This document shows positions 29,437-41,346 of a stretch of DNA of 64,000 nt, one piece after another. Both the position numbers and the translations under genes were made by a program. How positions within the stretch are numbered: position 1 is the stretch's first letter; every line of letters starts with the position of its first letter. The DNA comes from Leishmania martiniquensis. Taxonomy: Eukaryota; Euglenozoa; Kinetoplastea; Trypanosomatida; Trypanosomatidae. A model generated the notes under the pieces. The model made no database searches, had not been told where the DNA came from, and saw only the letters and a list, made by a program, of their open reading frames with translations. The stretch is from NCBI RefSeq assembly GCF_017916325.1, contig NC_090144.1:10001-74000 (forward strand), read 5' to 3'.

Positions 29437-32400
29437 TTGCGCTGGACCTGTCCTCTTTCTCAAGGTGTTTTCTTATTGAGGTCTCTCTTTCAATGGTTAG
29501 GCTGCTGCCGCCTCGAAAAGCATCGAGAAAAAAGGGTGAAGACGCAAGCGAGCGTATGACCCGTTAGCTCTTGCCACTCTCCCCATTCTCCCCCACTGGG
29601 AGCTGATTTTCCCGTTTCGTTTTACGTGTTTCCCGAGTCTGCTCTCTCCGTTTCTCACTCTCCACCTCTCTGTCCTTACTTTCCTCTGTGTGCCACGTCT
29701 CTTTTGTGCTGCTCTTTTTGTTCGCCACGGATGGTGGGTAGTACGCCGTCTTCCTTGCCACAGAGGCCGCCGTTCCCCATGTTAGGAGGCAGGAAGTGCT
29801 GCTACTGCGCTATTCCGCTTAATGGACAGCTAATCACGACAAATCGTTGCAGAATGCTTTGCGTCTAACAACAACGTACAGCACGTCCCCTCTTGTCTAA
29901 GGCTACCGTCTCCATCACTTCTTCGATACTTTCGTACCTTTGAGAGTGGAACTCCTCTCCGCGTGCTCCTTCTGTTTTCTCTGCCTCCCTCGTACTTCGA
30001 ACTCCACACTTCTCCCATCTGCGCGCCTCACTTTTACTTCTCTTGCTGGTCAGACCAGCTTAATAGCGACCTTCTTAGCTCAAAGAAGAAGCCAGCTTCG
30101 CGGGTAGCAGTGTGCGTTTGCTGAGAAGGGAGAAAGTCGCGGGAGGCATCAGAGGAGGAACGAAAAAGTTCGAGGGGAGGGGAAGGGCATGGGAGGGTAA
30201 CTGTTTCAACAGCTTTCTTCTAGAGCCTTGTGCTCGTTGGCGTACAGACGGCATCCCTCTCTCTAACTTCCTCTCATGAGCGCTGCTCAAAGGGTGCATT
30301 CGAGGGGTGAATGCAGCAACACCAGTGGCCGAGGAAGGCTTGGGAAAACCGAATGAACTCGTGACGGAGAAGCTATCGTTTTCTCCGAAGGAGGAACGGA
30401 ACTAGAAAGAAAGCAAGCAAGAAAAAAAGCTGAAGTTTGAGGGGACTAGGGAGAAGGTGAAAGAGCGCACGGAAAGGCAAGTGGTCGCGACGTTGGACGG
30501 CGTCGAAAGAGCGGGCCTCCTTCGCTTGTGCCTCTTCTTGACCTCTTCGTTTTTTTCCTTTCTTCGATGACTTCTCGTCTCTCTCACTCGCTGTTGCATT
30601 TCCTTCTTCTTTTCCTCTCCACTTTTCTTTTTGGTTTTGCCCCTCTTCTCTTGGCCTTAACCCCTCCTGTGATTAGTGTCTTATTTTTTTTAAGGGGGAA
30701 GCGCTCAAGCAAAGATGTGATACGAGAGGAATCGATACACCTACCCGTAATGGAGGAAGGGGTGGGATTAAGCTTATCATAGCTTTTTCGAGTCTAATGA
30801 CAAAGGGACAAAGACGTCTCTAGGGGGCGCTCTTCGTGTGTGCACGTGTAAATGCCCACTTTGGCCTCTGCTTCAAAGAAGGAGACGGAGCGCGCGGCGG
30901 CGAGTGTTTTATTTTTCCCTCCTTCGCACGTAGCGCAAGACACAAAAAGAGAAGGCGGCAAATGTGAAAAGAGTGGGAGGATGCCAGCGTGAAGGGGGAA
31001 CGAAAACAGAGGGAGGACTGGCGTCTGTGCACACGCACACGAACGTTGTTGCAATGAATGTGTGCCAAAAGAAGCGAGGCACGCAGGAATGGAGGTATAG
31101 CGCCCGCAGGGGATGGCCGCATTGCTTTTACCATGGTGGCTCCCCGCTGCTCTGCTGCCTCTCTCCTTTCTTCTCGTTGCCTCTTCCTTCCTTTCTTTTC
31201 CTTTTCGCCTCGTGTGTTTTCGTCCCGCTGTGTAGTGCCTTGGCTCGCTCCCTCCCTCACTCCAAGTTACCATCGTTTTGTGTCTTAAATTGTACCTTTA
31301 CCTTTGCCTGTAGGCTTCCTTTATGCGCGCGCGCCTCCGGTTCTTCACATTCAAACTGGCACACACATAGAGGTCTACATATGCGGAGGGTCGCTACGCC
31401 GCCGCATTCCACAACACGACAACCGTGAGAGAAGACGTTTGATAGCGCTCGATGAAAAAAAGAAAGGAAGGGAGGGGATATCGTGAAGAATATTTGAAAG
31501 CACCGTTACTGTCTCTCTGTTATTATTCCGTTTTGTATTTGGTTAATCGTCTTTTTCTTGAAAGTCGCGCGCTTCTTATCACCACTCTTTTGTAGAATTG
31601 TTTAAGCGTCATCGCAACTGACTCAATTCTGCCGCCGTGTCGCTCATCACGCCTCAGTCGCGCGGTGCACCTGTTCGGCTTGCCCATCGCTTTCATCGAT
31701 GAAAAAAAAAAGTGTGAAAGAATCCTGTTCAACGACAGGCGCCCTTCCACAGGAAGTCATCTATATCCCAGCCTTGCCCTGGCAAGGAGCGATAGCAGTA
31801 AGCGTGCAGCTGTACATCATGGTATCCGCAGGTGTGCGTGTTAACGAGCATACGTACGTGCGCCTCAAGAGCGGATCGTTTAAACTTCCGTTGGGGTGAC
31901 GAAAACAAAGACATTTTGCCGTGTAGGGCCCGTTGGGAAGCAGCAATGCTTACTCAAACCTCCCCGTCGCACTCCACGTTACTATCAAGGCCTCTTCCCT
32001 CCATCTATTCGTTTCGTTTTCTGTGGCTTGGTAAACGCATGTATCCTCACAATACTCTTCCCGCGGCCCACCGTGGCAGGTGTCACTTGCTCTCTCTGCC
32101 TCACTCAACGCCCAACAGCCTTTTTCTTTTGTCTTAGCGCCTCTTTTTCTGCCAACCGGCAATTTTCACTACTGCTCTTTGCTCTGCACCTTCTTCGACA
32201 GCCTCTTTCATACATTACTGCCGCGCAGCCCACGCCTCGGAAACGCACAGATACTCGTCCCATCAGTAGCACGCAAGATCAAAGGGTACGCTGAGCATAA
32301 CAACAGCAAAAAGAGTCGTTGCAAAACGCGTGTCTCGGCGAGCTGCTCACTCCTTCTGCACTACCCGCTGGCTGTTGCACATATCTTCTCTGCTCTTCCT

Positions 32401-32589
32401 CTTCTGCAGCTCGAAGACGTTTTTTTCTTTTCGCTCATCGTGGTTTTCTTTTCAAATCAGACGTAACGCCTTTTTGTTTCCGCTGCCATTGCACCCCTCC
32501 TCGCATGCGCGTACAACTTGCGGTGTAAGACTCCGTCTCTGCTCGCCTCTTCCGCTACACCTTGCACGCTTCTCTTGCATCAAGTAACC

Positions 32590-33489
32590 ATGACACTGAA
32601 CTTCGATATCCTTGCCGGCAATAACGCCGACTGGGGTTTCGACTGCCTTCCTGCTGCGCCTGAGCGTAGCCCCACTCCTGGTCTTTTTACGCCCTTCGGC
32701 GTCACAGCCGGCACCGACTCGGAGTTACTGATGCTGAGCTCGCTACAGGTACCCGCACCGCGTGTCATGTCCGGATCGCTGCAGGCCGCTGCCCGAGGTG
32801 TGCCCTCCAACGATTCCCGGGAGAACGTGTCGCCAATGAAGAACGACTCGCTAAACATGTCAGTGCAGGCCAGCGACCCAGCTGCGCGCGCCTATGACAG
32901 CAACCTGTACGTGGCATCTCTTCCCGAATGGTTTACGGACGCGGACCTGCACGAACTGTTCAAGCGCTTTGGACCCATAGTTTCAGCCAAGGTGATGTGC
33001 CACAAGGGAACACACCACTGCAAGGGCTACGGCTTTGTGCTGTTTCAGCGCACTGACGACGCGGCAGTGGCCCGTTCAGAAATGATTGGTCACGTGGTTG
33101 GCGGCAACAAGATTCAGGTTCGCCGTGCCCGTTCTGCCGCGAGTGCACCTCTCACAGAGGCCGCCACAGTGACGAGCGGCACGTTCACTGACTCCTCCGG
33201 CACGACGCACACGTCGTCGTCGAATGTGACGCCGATCAACTATGCCGCGCACTTGGTGCCGACCCAGCAGCCGCCGTTTCACCCCCTATACCCCGCCGCC
33301 ACCGCCTTGACCCCGACCTATGTTCTCACAAACGCCAGTGGCCCACTGCCGAGTACGACGCACGCGCAGCCGGCCATGTTGGTGGCCATCCCCAACGGCA
33401 GCACTGCGGTGCAGGGCGCGGGGGATGTGATGTACATGGTATTGGCGTCGTCTGCACAGCAGATGCAGCCAGCCAACGCGATTTACTGA
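32590..33489 (+). CDS. Single-RRM RNA-binding protein (paralogue 3 of 3)
   Basis: A 299-residue protein. An N-terminal ~100-residue Ser/Pro-rich region (ERSPTPGLFTP; RENVSPMKN, possible phosphorylation sites) precedes one RRM at about 105-180: RNP2 LYVASL, LFKRFG turn, RNP1 KGYGFVLF and KIQVRRARSAAS. The C-terminus is Thr/Ser/Pro/Ala-rich and closes with MLVAIPNGS and DVMYMVLASSAQQMQP, echoing the end of paralogue 2. Family and role as for the other two: probable post-transcriptional regulator. It sits alone between two ~11-kb gene-poor stretches. The first ATG of the frame is 32590; pyrimidine tracts end at AAG near 32527-32529 and 32581-32583. Confidence 0.92.
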   Translation: MTLNFDILAGNNADWGFDCLPAAPERSPTPGLFTPFGVTAGTDSELLMLSSLQVPAPRVMSGSLQAAARGVPSNDSRENVSPMKNDSLNMSVQASDPAARAYDSNLYVASLPEWFTDADLHELFKRFGPIVSAKVMCHKGTHHCKGYGFVLFQRTDDAAVARSEMIGHVVGGNKIQVRRARSAASAPLTEAATVTSGTFTDSSGTTHTSSSNVTPINYAAHLVPTQQPPFHPLYPAATALTPTYVLTNASGPLPSTTHAQPAMLVAIPNGSTAVQGAGDVMYMVLASSAQQMQPANAIY

Positions 33490-35089
33490 GCACCAGGGCC
33501 GCATCCCAAGAGGGACGCGCCACTCGCGCTCGAGCACATGAGGTATGCTGCGGTAGGTCCCTCAGCGACCTTGACAGCTTCCACCTCTGATTGCTTGCTG
33601 TTTCCTTCCTCCTGCCCCCTGTGTCTCTCTTATTTTTTTGCTGGTCTTGTCGGCCCTGCTCCCTTCTTTTTTTCCCCTTTCTGATGGCCGGCGTTGGCGC
33701 TTGCGTCGTACTGCCCCTCATCTCTGTATGCGTCTTTGTGAGTGTGTCTATTCCCTCGTGCGTTCTTCTTTTCGACGACTCATCCCTCCCCACTTCCAAT
33801 CTGTCTCTCGCTTACTCTTATATAATCCATAAGGAGTTTTCTCAGCAGACTCTCCTTTTCCTGACCTTTTTTGTCTGTGGTGCCCCCTCCCCCCTCTTCC
33901 TTCCTATGTGTGTGTGTGCCTGTCTGCCTGTGTCTCTCCTTGCTGATACTTCTCCTTCCCCCCGCCCCCGCACGCCCTTTTTTCCGTTCTCTTTTCTCTT
34001 GTGTGATTCACGTGGTCTTTGTTGGGTTTGGCGTCTTATAGTCGTGGCGCGTCTCTTCGTATACTCTTTGTCGTCCCTCCATCCCCCCTCCCCTCCCCCA
34101 AGCCATTTCTATTGTTCTCTTCCTAAGCCGCCTCTCTTTCTCCTCCGCACCCCTTTGCTCTCGTTTTCTCGCATCGATGACACCGACCAGCGGGCTGAAG
34201 CCGAAGAGCGAAGTGGGAGGGAGGAGGGGGTGAGGATAACAGGATCGGGTGCTCGTACTCGTCCCCTCGCTACTTTGTGTTGGCTTGTTCCATCTGTTGG
34301 CTTTCTCCATCTACCCAAGCGTGTTTTCTTTTTTCGGTTCGCCGCTACCCTTTCCCTTTGTTTCGCACTCCCTTTCAGCCCACCTCTCCGCCTTCCTCCT
34401 ACGTTTTTTCTTTTTTGCTTTCCCCTGTCATGCGCACTTTCGGCCTCTTCGCTTGAACGTACCTTTTCTCTTCTTACTCCTCTCTTTTACTCCTTCCTCG
34501 ACACACCCCTCCTTATACATCATCATGATCGCTGTCTTTTTGGCTGCGTTTTAGTTTTCTCGCTTTCGTTGAGCTCCTTGTCTGCTGCGCGCCTTCATAA
34601 ACCTCCCAGCGACAGGATAACGAGCGAATCAAGAACTCGACGCCACAGGCAAAGGGAGCTCACCCCCTACGAGCACACACACACAAAGGCACGGAAGCCC
34701 GCATACCCAATGGACTACCTTTACGCGCTGTGTGTGGCATTTATAGCCCGCTCTTCTACCTCTCCCTCTTCGCGTGCGCGTGTGCAACTTTAAGGGTCTG
34801 TGACGATTTTCTTTTTCTTCATCCTCTCGTCAAACAAAAATGAAAGAAGACACACACACACACACATGCACGCACGTCCAAGCACGGCAACAGAAAAACA
34901 ACTACGCTCTTTTTCTTCGTCCTCCTTTTTGCTTGGCTGTTGCAACACTCTTTCCTTGTGTCTTTATGTTTCTTCGCTGTCGCTGCTGTGCCTGTGTGGG
35001 TGTGTCTCCTCCTCTCTTTTTTTCATTACAATCCTGACATTCCTCTTTTTTTTGGTGGTGTTATCACCATTTTCTCACACGCTAAGCGC

Positions 35090-35114
35090 TTCGCCGTTCA
35101 CTTCTTGGTGGTTG
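35090..35114 (+). repeat. 25-base direct repeat, copy 1
   Basis: TTCGCCGTTCACTTCTTGGT followed by GGTTG is repeated exactly at 35927-35951, 837 bases downstream. The flanks do not match. Confidence 0.85.
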
Positions 35115-35926
35115 TGTTTCCCTGTCCCTCTTCAGAACCGAAAAGGACCTGCCGGGTTTTTCTGTCGTCCGCTCTCTGTGAGCGGGCAAACGTGTAAGTA
35201 TGCCTGAGCGGCGGATGCAGAGCCGAGTGACTGGGCACGTGCATTAACTACTATGCACATGTGACAGGTGTGCTGGTATGCACGTACATGCCTTGTCCTG
35301 AGGCCCTCCCCTCCCTACACACAGAGTCGTACGCGCGCGTACCCCATAGCGACTGACCGATAGAGAAGCTTCCCTTATAGTTCCGCCGTCTCTCCTCCTC
35401 CGCTTCCTGTTTCTGGTCTACATTTTCTCGTACTCTTTTAGTTCTTACCGTTTTCGCTGCTTTGGCATAAATGGTCGTAGTGGTTCTTTCCTCTTTGCCG
35501 TCGCACCGGCCCAACTCTTCGTTCCCTTTCTCTGGTCGCCGGCATCTTTACCTGAAGCCCCTTAGGTCGGCGTGCACCATGTCGCTTGCTGTGGCTGCTC
35601 TTCTTCCTACTTCCCGCTTTGTATGCGGTGGGAGAGCATACTCGAGAAGCACCGGGCCAACGAAGAAAAAAGCCATGAGAATGAACGATGCTTAGGCACA
35701 TGTGCACACGGAGAAGACATGCAGAAACGAAAGTGATCAGAACGCAACGTACTGCAAAAAGAAAAGCGGCTTGCATATGCACACATACTCAGACATAGAC
35801 AGATACGTGCTTTGTGGCTTGCTCACCGTGCGCCTTTTTCGGTTTCTCTGTCGTTCTTGATCCTTCTCCTCGCGCTCTGCGCCCCTCCTCGGTCCTCAGC
35901 CCCCCTCCCTCCCTGCTTATTTTCGA

Positions 35927-35951
35927 TTCGCCGTTCACTTCTTGGTGGTTG
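35927..35951 (+). repeat. 25-base direct repeat, copy 2
   Basis: Exact second copy of the 25-base sequence at 35090-35114. Both copies lie in pyrimidine-rich non-coding DNA. Confidence 0.85.
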
Positions 35952-36486
35952 CTTTTCACTCCACCTTTCTTGTTGCTTTGTGCTTCGCGCTTGTGAGCAT
36001 CTCTTTTGTGTATGTGTATGTGTGCGACTTGCCAGTGGCAGGGAGGCGCTGAAGGGGAGTGACGCTGGCAGAGCGCATTTTTTTGTTTTCTCGTATTCCT
36101 CAAAGAGAAAGCAAAACGCTTCTCCAATCAGATCGGTTTCTCTTTTGTACTTCTGCTTCTCTGTTGATGGTGCTTGTCTTTTTGTTTCTTTCAGCGTGCG
36201 ATGCTTCGTCGCTTTCCCCCCTTCCCCTCCCCCTCCCCCTCTGCCATCTTTGTGAAGTGCGCGTGGTCGCGGTGCGTAGAGACATTCCAAGAGGCCAACG
36301 ACTGAATGCAGCGTGAGAAAGACAAGATTCGTGTCCTCAAGAACAGTCGTTCGGTGCGTCAGCTCCCCCTTTTCCCGCTCCTCCTCTCCTCTCTTCGAAA
36401 AAAAACGTATGTGACAGCGTACTTTTTTTATTGCTCTCTGCATCGCTCGTTTTCTCTCGTTGTGAGGAAGCGCTTTCTTTTTTTTT

Positions 36487-36502
36487 TGTGTGTGTGTGTG
36501 TG
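36487..36502. repeat. T-run plus (TG)n microsatellite
   Basis: About ten T residues are followed by a TG run. Confidence 0.85.
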
Positions 36503-37170
36503 CGGCTATGTTTGTTCCCTTTTTCCCCTTCGTCACTCCTCTCCCACTTTTGTCTTTCTGTACAGCGTCCTTTTCTTTTTTCTACATGGTGGGCCGTCCT
36601 CATCGTTAATAACGGAAATGTTCGCTGGGGTGCCGGCGTATTAGAGAGGTGCGTATATGCCCGTCGGTGTGCGTGGTGATTCCGTCGATATACTTGGACT
36701 CTTGCCCAACAGACACGCACACGCGTGCGAGCAACAAAAAAAAGACGAAAAGAATAGCTGCGCCTGTCCTCATCTCCTTCTCGCACCTGGAAACTGTCAA
36801 ACCCACACTCACAGACGTATGCGTACCCACAGCAGCTGTCCGGCATCTGGCATACAGACACACAGACAGTGCTCCCCACCCCTATCTCACATATGCGTGA
36901 GCGTAAGGATCTTTGTTTTCCCCTCTTGGCGCTTTTACACATGCGCGCGCAAAGGCGCGAGGCAGATGCTCACTTTAATCTCTCCTTTGTCATGAAGGAA
37001 GGCATCGGGCAGCTGCTTCCTCTTTTTCCCTCGCACATGTGCCGTTTCGACACCACTGCGTGCCCAGCAACTTCCGCTGCTAGTGCTGCTATTGTTCATG
37101 AGTGAATTCCTTTCTCAGAAGCCTCGTCCGTCAACCGCTGGCTTGCTCTGCCAAGTGTGTGCGTGAGTAT

Positions 37171-37186
37171 GTGTGTGTGTGTGTGC
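37171..37186. repeat. (TG)n microsatellite
   Basis: A pure TG run of about 16 bases after an imperfect GTGTGTGCGTGAGTAT lead. Confidence 0.85.
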
Positions 37187-37607
37187 CAGCCAGCCTATTC
37201 TTACTTGTCAATGTCTTCCTGTTTTACTCGAAACCCATACCGCTCCCTACTTTCCACTATTTCTGCTTTGGTGTACACAGGGCTTCTTCCCTTCTCACCG
37301 TCTCCCTCTCCCCTCTCTATCTTTGCTTCCCCTCACCTCCCCCATCACATTCCTCTTGATGTTTTCGCTAAAGCCTTCTCGCTTCCCTTCATGCTCGTTA
37401 CCCTTCCCCACCACCACCACTCTTTTCGCTCCTCCTCTCCTCGCCACTTCCTTTCTGTCTCCTTATATTGATGTTGGTGTTCGTGTGTCGTCTACTAGAG
37501 TGACGCTGCTTTACTCCCTTTCCAGTTCCCGCGCTTTGCCTTTACCTTTGGGCCATCCTCCATATTTGTTGTCGTTGTTTGAGCTTATCTCTCCGAGTGC
37601 GTGTGCC

Positions 37608-38015
37608 ATGTCTCTTGCTTTGTCCTCCTCCCTCGGTACGCATGCAGCTCATGGAATTGCTTGCGCGATGGCGCCATTCCTCCATGTGCACGGACAATCT
37701 ATCGCCAGCGGGGCGTATCTTACCTCTCTGCCGGTAAGGCAGCGTGAGGAAGCGCCCATTCTCCGACATCGGTCTTCACCGCATTGCTGCAGAAGCGATG
37801 ACGCGCGTCACCCGCTCAGAATAGCGCACACAGAAGCAGTGGGCATACCTACGGACTCGGCTACAGCTCCTCTATACCAGCCATTTTTATTTTTGTCAGA
37901 GCTCCGCGGATTTGGCGGGTCGGCATTGGGCCCCCTTATGAAAAAGGGCGCGTCCTGTCTTGCTGAAACCGCGTCGCAAGGTGAGAGAAGGCATGCAAGT
38001 AATGGACAGCAGTAG
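37608..38015 (+). CDS. Possible 135-residue protein (weak)
   Basis: ATG 37608 opens a 135-codon frame less biased than its surroundings, with mixed composition (His, Arg, Ala, Ser; MSLALSSSLGTHAAHG, SELRGFGGSALGPLMKKG). A pyrimidine-rich stretch lies upstream. I recognise no family, no domain and no clear codon bias. It may be chance; it is the best candidate for a missed gene in the second large gap. Confidence 0.18.
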   Translation: MSLALSSSLGTHAAHGIACAMAPFLHVHGQSIASGAYLTSLPVRQREEAPILRHRSSPHCCRSDDARHPLRIAHTEAVGIPTDSATAPLYQPFLFLSELRGFGGSALGPLMKKGASCLAETASQGERRHASNGQQ

Positions 38016-39099
38016 AAAGTCAAGTCAGCTCAGAGATAGTGGTTGGGCGCATCAAAAAAATGTATAAAAAGAGAGGGAAGTTGGCGGTGGCGTTGCGCAG
38101 CTTCCATGTGAGGACGTGCTTGTCTCGTAACGCCATTCTGCGCTGCCCTTCTCTCCCCTTCTTCCTACGGCTCTTCCCCCTCCCCCATCCCGCGCCATTC
38201 ATCCTCCCCTTAAGCTTAGCAGATATTGGATGAGCGGGCAACTGCTGGTACTTCAGCCCCCGCAGTCCACTATTCGTGACTTCTCGCTCTTCTGTGCTCG
38301 TGCCGCAACCGCTATCGTCTTCCTATTCTTGCTTCGAAGCCCCCACGGCACCCCTCCCATAAAGCCCTCCTCTCTCTCGCTCTCTCTTTGCCTGACAGGT
38401 GTATCTTTAGGGCCCTATGCCGGGGCCACAGGGGCTCTTCTTTCTATTCTCAGTTCTTATTTCTCTTTCTCCCCGCTCGCATCTCCGTCGATCTGTGCGT
38501 TGGTGTGTCTGTGAGTACGCGCGCTCCTTCCTTTATTTTCGTGACTTTCTTTTTTTTAGTCGCCTCGTACTTTTCCTTCGGTGTATTCTTCTGACGCCAT
38601 CGTCTGCATAGACGCCTTGCGTCGCGGCAGTGCCCTACTGCGACTGTCGGCGCTTTCCCTTCCAAGGAAGATGAATTCAAACAGACACACGAATGGGCCA
38701 AAGCGTCACGGCGCAGCACAGACACCAAACAAGGACTTTCGGAGCGTTGTGGCAGACATAAGAAAAAAAGGGCGATAAACGTGTTCATAGGCTGGCGTGG
38801 GTGTGGGTGGATGCATCCGCGACGGGGGCTCACTTCGCGTATACGCGTTTCGAGTATAGAGAGAATGAATCCCGGGGAAAGGAAACATTTTTATATATAC
38901 ATATATGTAGAAAGACCCATCCAACTGTCCCAAGACACACTCGCACAGAGACAGACAGGCACACACACACACACTCTCACATGAACGAGCACCACGCCGT
39001 GACCAGGCCGCTCTCATACATTTTTTTCTGTCGTTTCCTCCTTTCATTAGTGCGTTTACTATTCCTTTTTTCTTTGTCTACTTTTTTTTGGCTCGCTCC

Positions 39100-40085
39100 A
39101 CATCAGAGGAATGCGAATGCTGAGCTTACGGGGCGCCCGGAGACGCCGCCCCCCCCTGACGAGCAGCTCGCGGGGCACCGGCGCGTGTTGTGCACTCCTG
39201 CAAAGGCGGGCGGCTCTCAGTGACGGCACGGAGCGCAGGTGCTGTGGTGCATGCGACTGCGCTGGCAGTGTGGCCGATCCGGCGCTGCGCCCCATGCGCC
39301 GCTGTGGTCGTGCGCGCAGTGACGCGATGGCGCACGTCTCGCTTGCGCTGCATCGGCCTCCGCCCTCTCTCTGGCTGCCCTCCGCTGCCCCCCCCCACGC
39401 CCTCCAGGGCGACAAGCGCTAAGCCGTCGGTGCGCCAGCATGGCGTATACTGCATCCAAGCACGACATCTGGATGCCGTGAGCGCAGGAGCGGCAGACGA
39501 GCAAGGTGCGAAGAGGCACATACCAGTCAGCTATGCAGTGCATGGATGCGAAGCATGTGGCATCTTTTTTCGTCCGGCCGGGTGCACTGCGGCGGCGCAG
39601 GCGCCTGGAGCGTGGCGCGCGCCCGCCGAATCACACCACCGAGCCCTCCACACTCCGGTGTGAGGATCCCCCGCAGCGCATAAAGGAATGCGGCGGCCCG
39701 AATCTGGCCGGCTTCGCGCTTGCGCACTTGCGGCGCGCGCTCAGTCCTACATCCTACTGCCCGCATGACAGAGGCCAGCACATCGGCCCTCGAGCAGGGC
39801 GCTGGACGCGGCCCGCCTGCATCCAGGAGTGCTGTCCACCCGAGTCTGGCCGGCGCCGATCATGCAGCAGGTGCGCAAAGAAGAGGTTTGGAAAGGCAAA
39901 CAGAGCCGGCGATGGCGCGTGGCGTGATTCGGCGGCAGACGGCTCGTCCGCGATGGCCAGGATCCTGCGGCGGTACAGCAGGGAGGGGAGGGTGGGGGCA
40001 GGTGAGCTGCGGTGGCGCGCGTGGGCTGTGGCTGGCTTGCTCGTGGCGGTGGGGCCGGGGCACGCTGTGAAGAGAAGGTTTTTTT
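39100..40085. mobile_element. GC-rich SIDER-like retroposon relic with internal duplication (candidate)
   Basis: About 1 kb of GC-rich DNA with sharp edges: T-rich sequence before about 39095 and a T-run at 40080-40087. An internal imperfect duplication is visible: CCCGAATCTGGCCGGC at 39698-39713 and CCCGAGTCTGGCCGGC at 39839-39854 (15 of 16 identical), each preceded by a related CAT-xx-AGGAxTGC segment. Two copies of a conserved signature ~140 bases apart are a described feature of Leishmania SIDER elements, which derive from ingi/L1Tc retroposons and act in 3' UTRs to reduce mRNA stability or translation. No coding capacity is seen. Identity is inferred. Confidence 0.45.
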
Positions 40086-41346
40086 TAGGTTGTCTTTGAA
40101 TGCATATGTGTGCAGCGAAGGCCTGTGAGGATGTTGTGCTATCACCAGCTCTACCGCTCCTCGACCTTTCCTTAGCCTTGCCTCGACTCGTTTCTGTTTC
40201 TGCCTCCCACCGTTTGTGTAGCTCAGCCGAGTGGCGGCGTTGATGGTATCTCTCCTCCTTCTTTCGCTGGCGCGCTCAGCATCTTTCTTTGCGTTTCATT
40301 CCCCCCCCATCCCTTTTTTTTTCGATTTCTTTTAGCTTTTGCGTAAGGACCCTTTTCCGAGTGCTTTGCCTCGTAGCACTGCTTCCGCGCACCTCCGCTA
40401 CTGCCGTCGCTGCTGCTGTCTCGAGTATATGCACGCGTGCGTGTGCTGGAAGAGAATCCCCATTGCATACACTAATGGCGATGCGCACGCGCACCTACGC
40501 ACAGCTGCACCTGCACCATACCCTTTTCTGAATGCTAGCGTGTGCACTTGAGCAAGCTCGTCCATGTTTTCTTATGCCTGCGCCACCACCCTCTTCTCAC
40601 TCTTTCCCTCCCATCCCTCTGCCTCTCTATAAGCTTTCATGGCTAGGGGTACCGCTGATAAGGTTGGGGTCAGACGAGCTCCATGGCGCACCCGCGTGTG
40701 CCTCTCTCTTTTACTTCCCTCCCTTCCATTTTTATCGTTTCCGGCGTGTTGCAGTGCTGCTTTCAACTCGCCTTCCCACTTGCGTTCATCGCTCCGTCTC
40801 CGCACGTGTGTGTCTGTACTGTCTCACCTCGGCTTTTCTATTTGCTGCCATTAGTGTTTTTTTGTTTGTTTGGGCGGCCTTGCGCTCTCCCCTCGTTTCT
40901 TTACGCCTCTCTCCTCTTCGTCCTCTGCCAACAGGCAGAGCGATGGTGCAGGTCGAATCGCTCAATGAACGGGGGGAGGGGAGGGGGTAGGCGTGATGGC
41001 CTCAGCATCTTCATATCGCTCTGCATTACCTTCTGCGTGTGCCTCGCGTTGAGCACCCGCTGCGGCCACCTCCTCACTCCCCTCTCTCCTATTCTTCTTG
41101 CACTCTTAGAGGGCAAGGTACTCTTGGAGTGAAAAACGAGTGCCGGTACCTTTGCAGCCTCTATCTTTCCTTCCCCTTAACCTGTCTCTCCCCTACAATG
41201 GCGGCGGCCATCGGTCTCTATACCACTACCCACTGAAGCCGCAGTGCGACGAAGGGAGTCACGGAAACCCAATTAGCGGCACCAGTTTGAGGCTGTAAGA
41301 GGTCTGGCAGCTTATGTCTTTTCAGCACACGCTCGACGGGGTGCTT

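Larger units (their letters stand above)
21598..32589. other. ~11 kb region without convincing genes, pyrimidine-rich + strand
   Basis: No family signature is recognised on either strand across 11 kb. Open frames on the + strand are mostly Leu/Phe/Ser/Pro/Cys-rich and those on the - strand Arg/Lys/Glu-rich, as expected from C/T-rich DNA rather than coding selection. Many T/C tracts followed by AG could act as alternative splice acceptors. Internal features listed separately: purine-rich island 22790-22960, GC-rich island about 23120-23730, a 52-codon frame at 24062, island 27130-27240, (AT)n at 28199, (CTCC)n at 29401. Normal intergenic lengths elsewhere in this window are 0.4-2.2 kb. Confidence 0.6.

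Noticed and set aside
33591..34793. 400-codon + strand frame
   Set aside because: Leu/Phe/Ser/Pro/Cys-rich throughout, as expected from C/T-rich DNA; no ATG at its start, no domain, and microsatellite-like stretches within it.
35823..36536. 237-codon minus-strand frame
   Set aside because: Lys/Arg/Glu/Thr low complexity, the mirror image of pyrimidine-rich + strand DNA, with (CA)n translated as THTHTQ.
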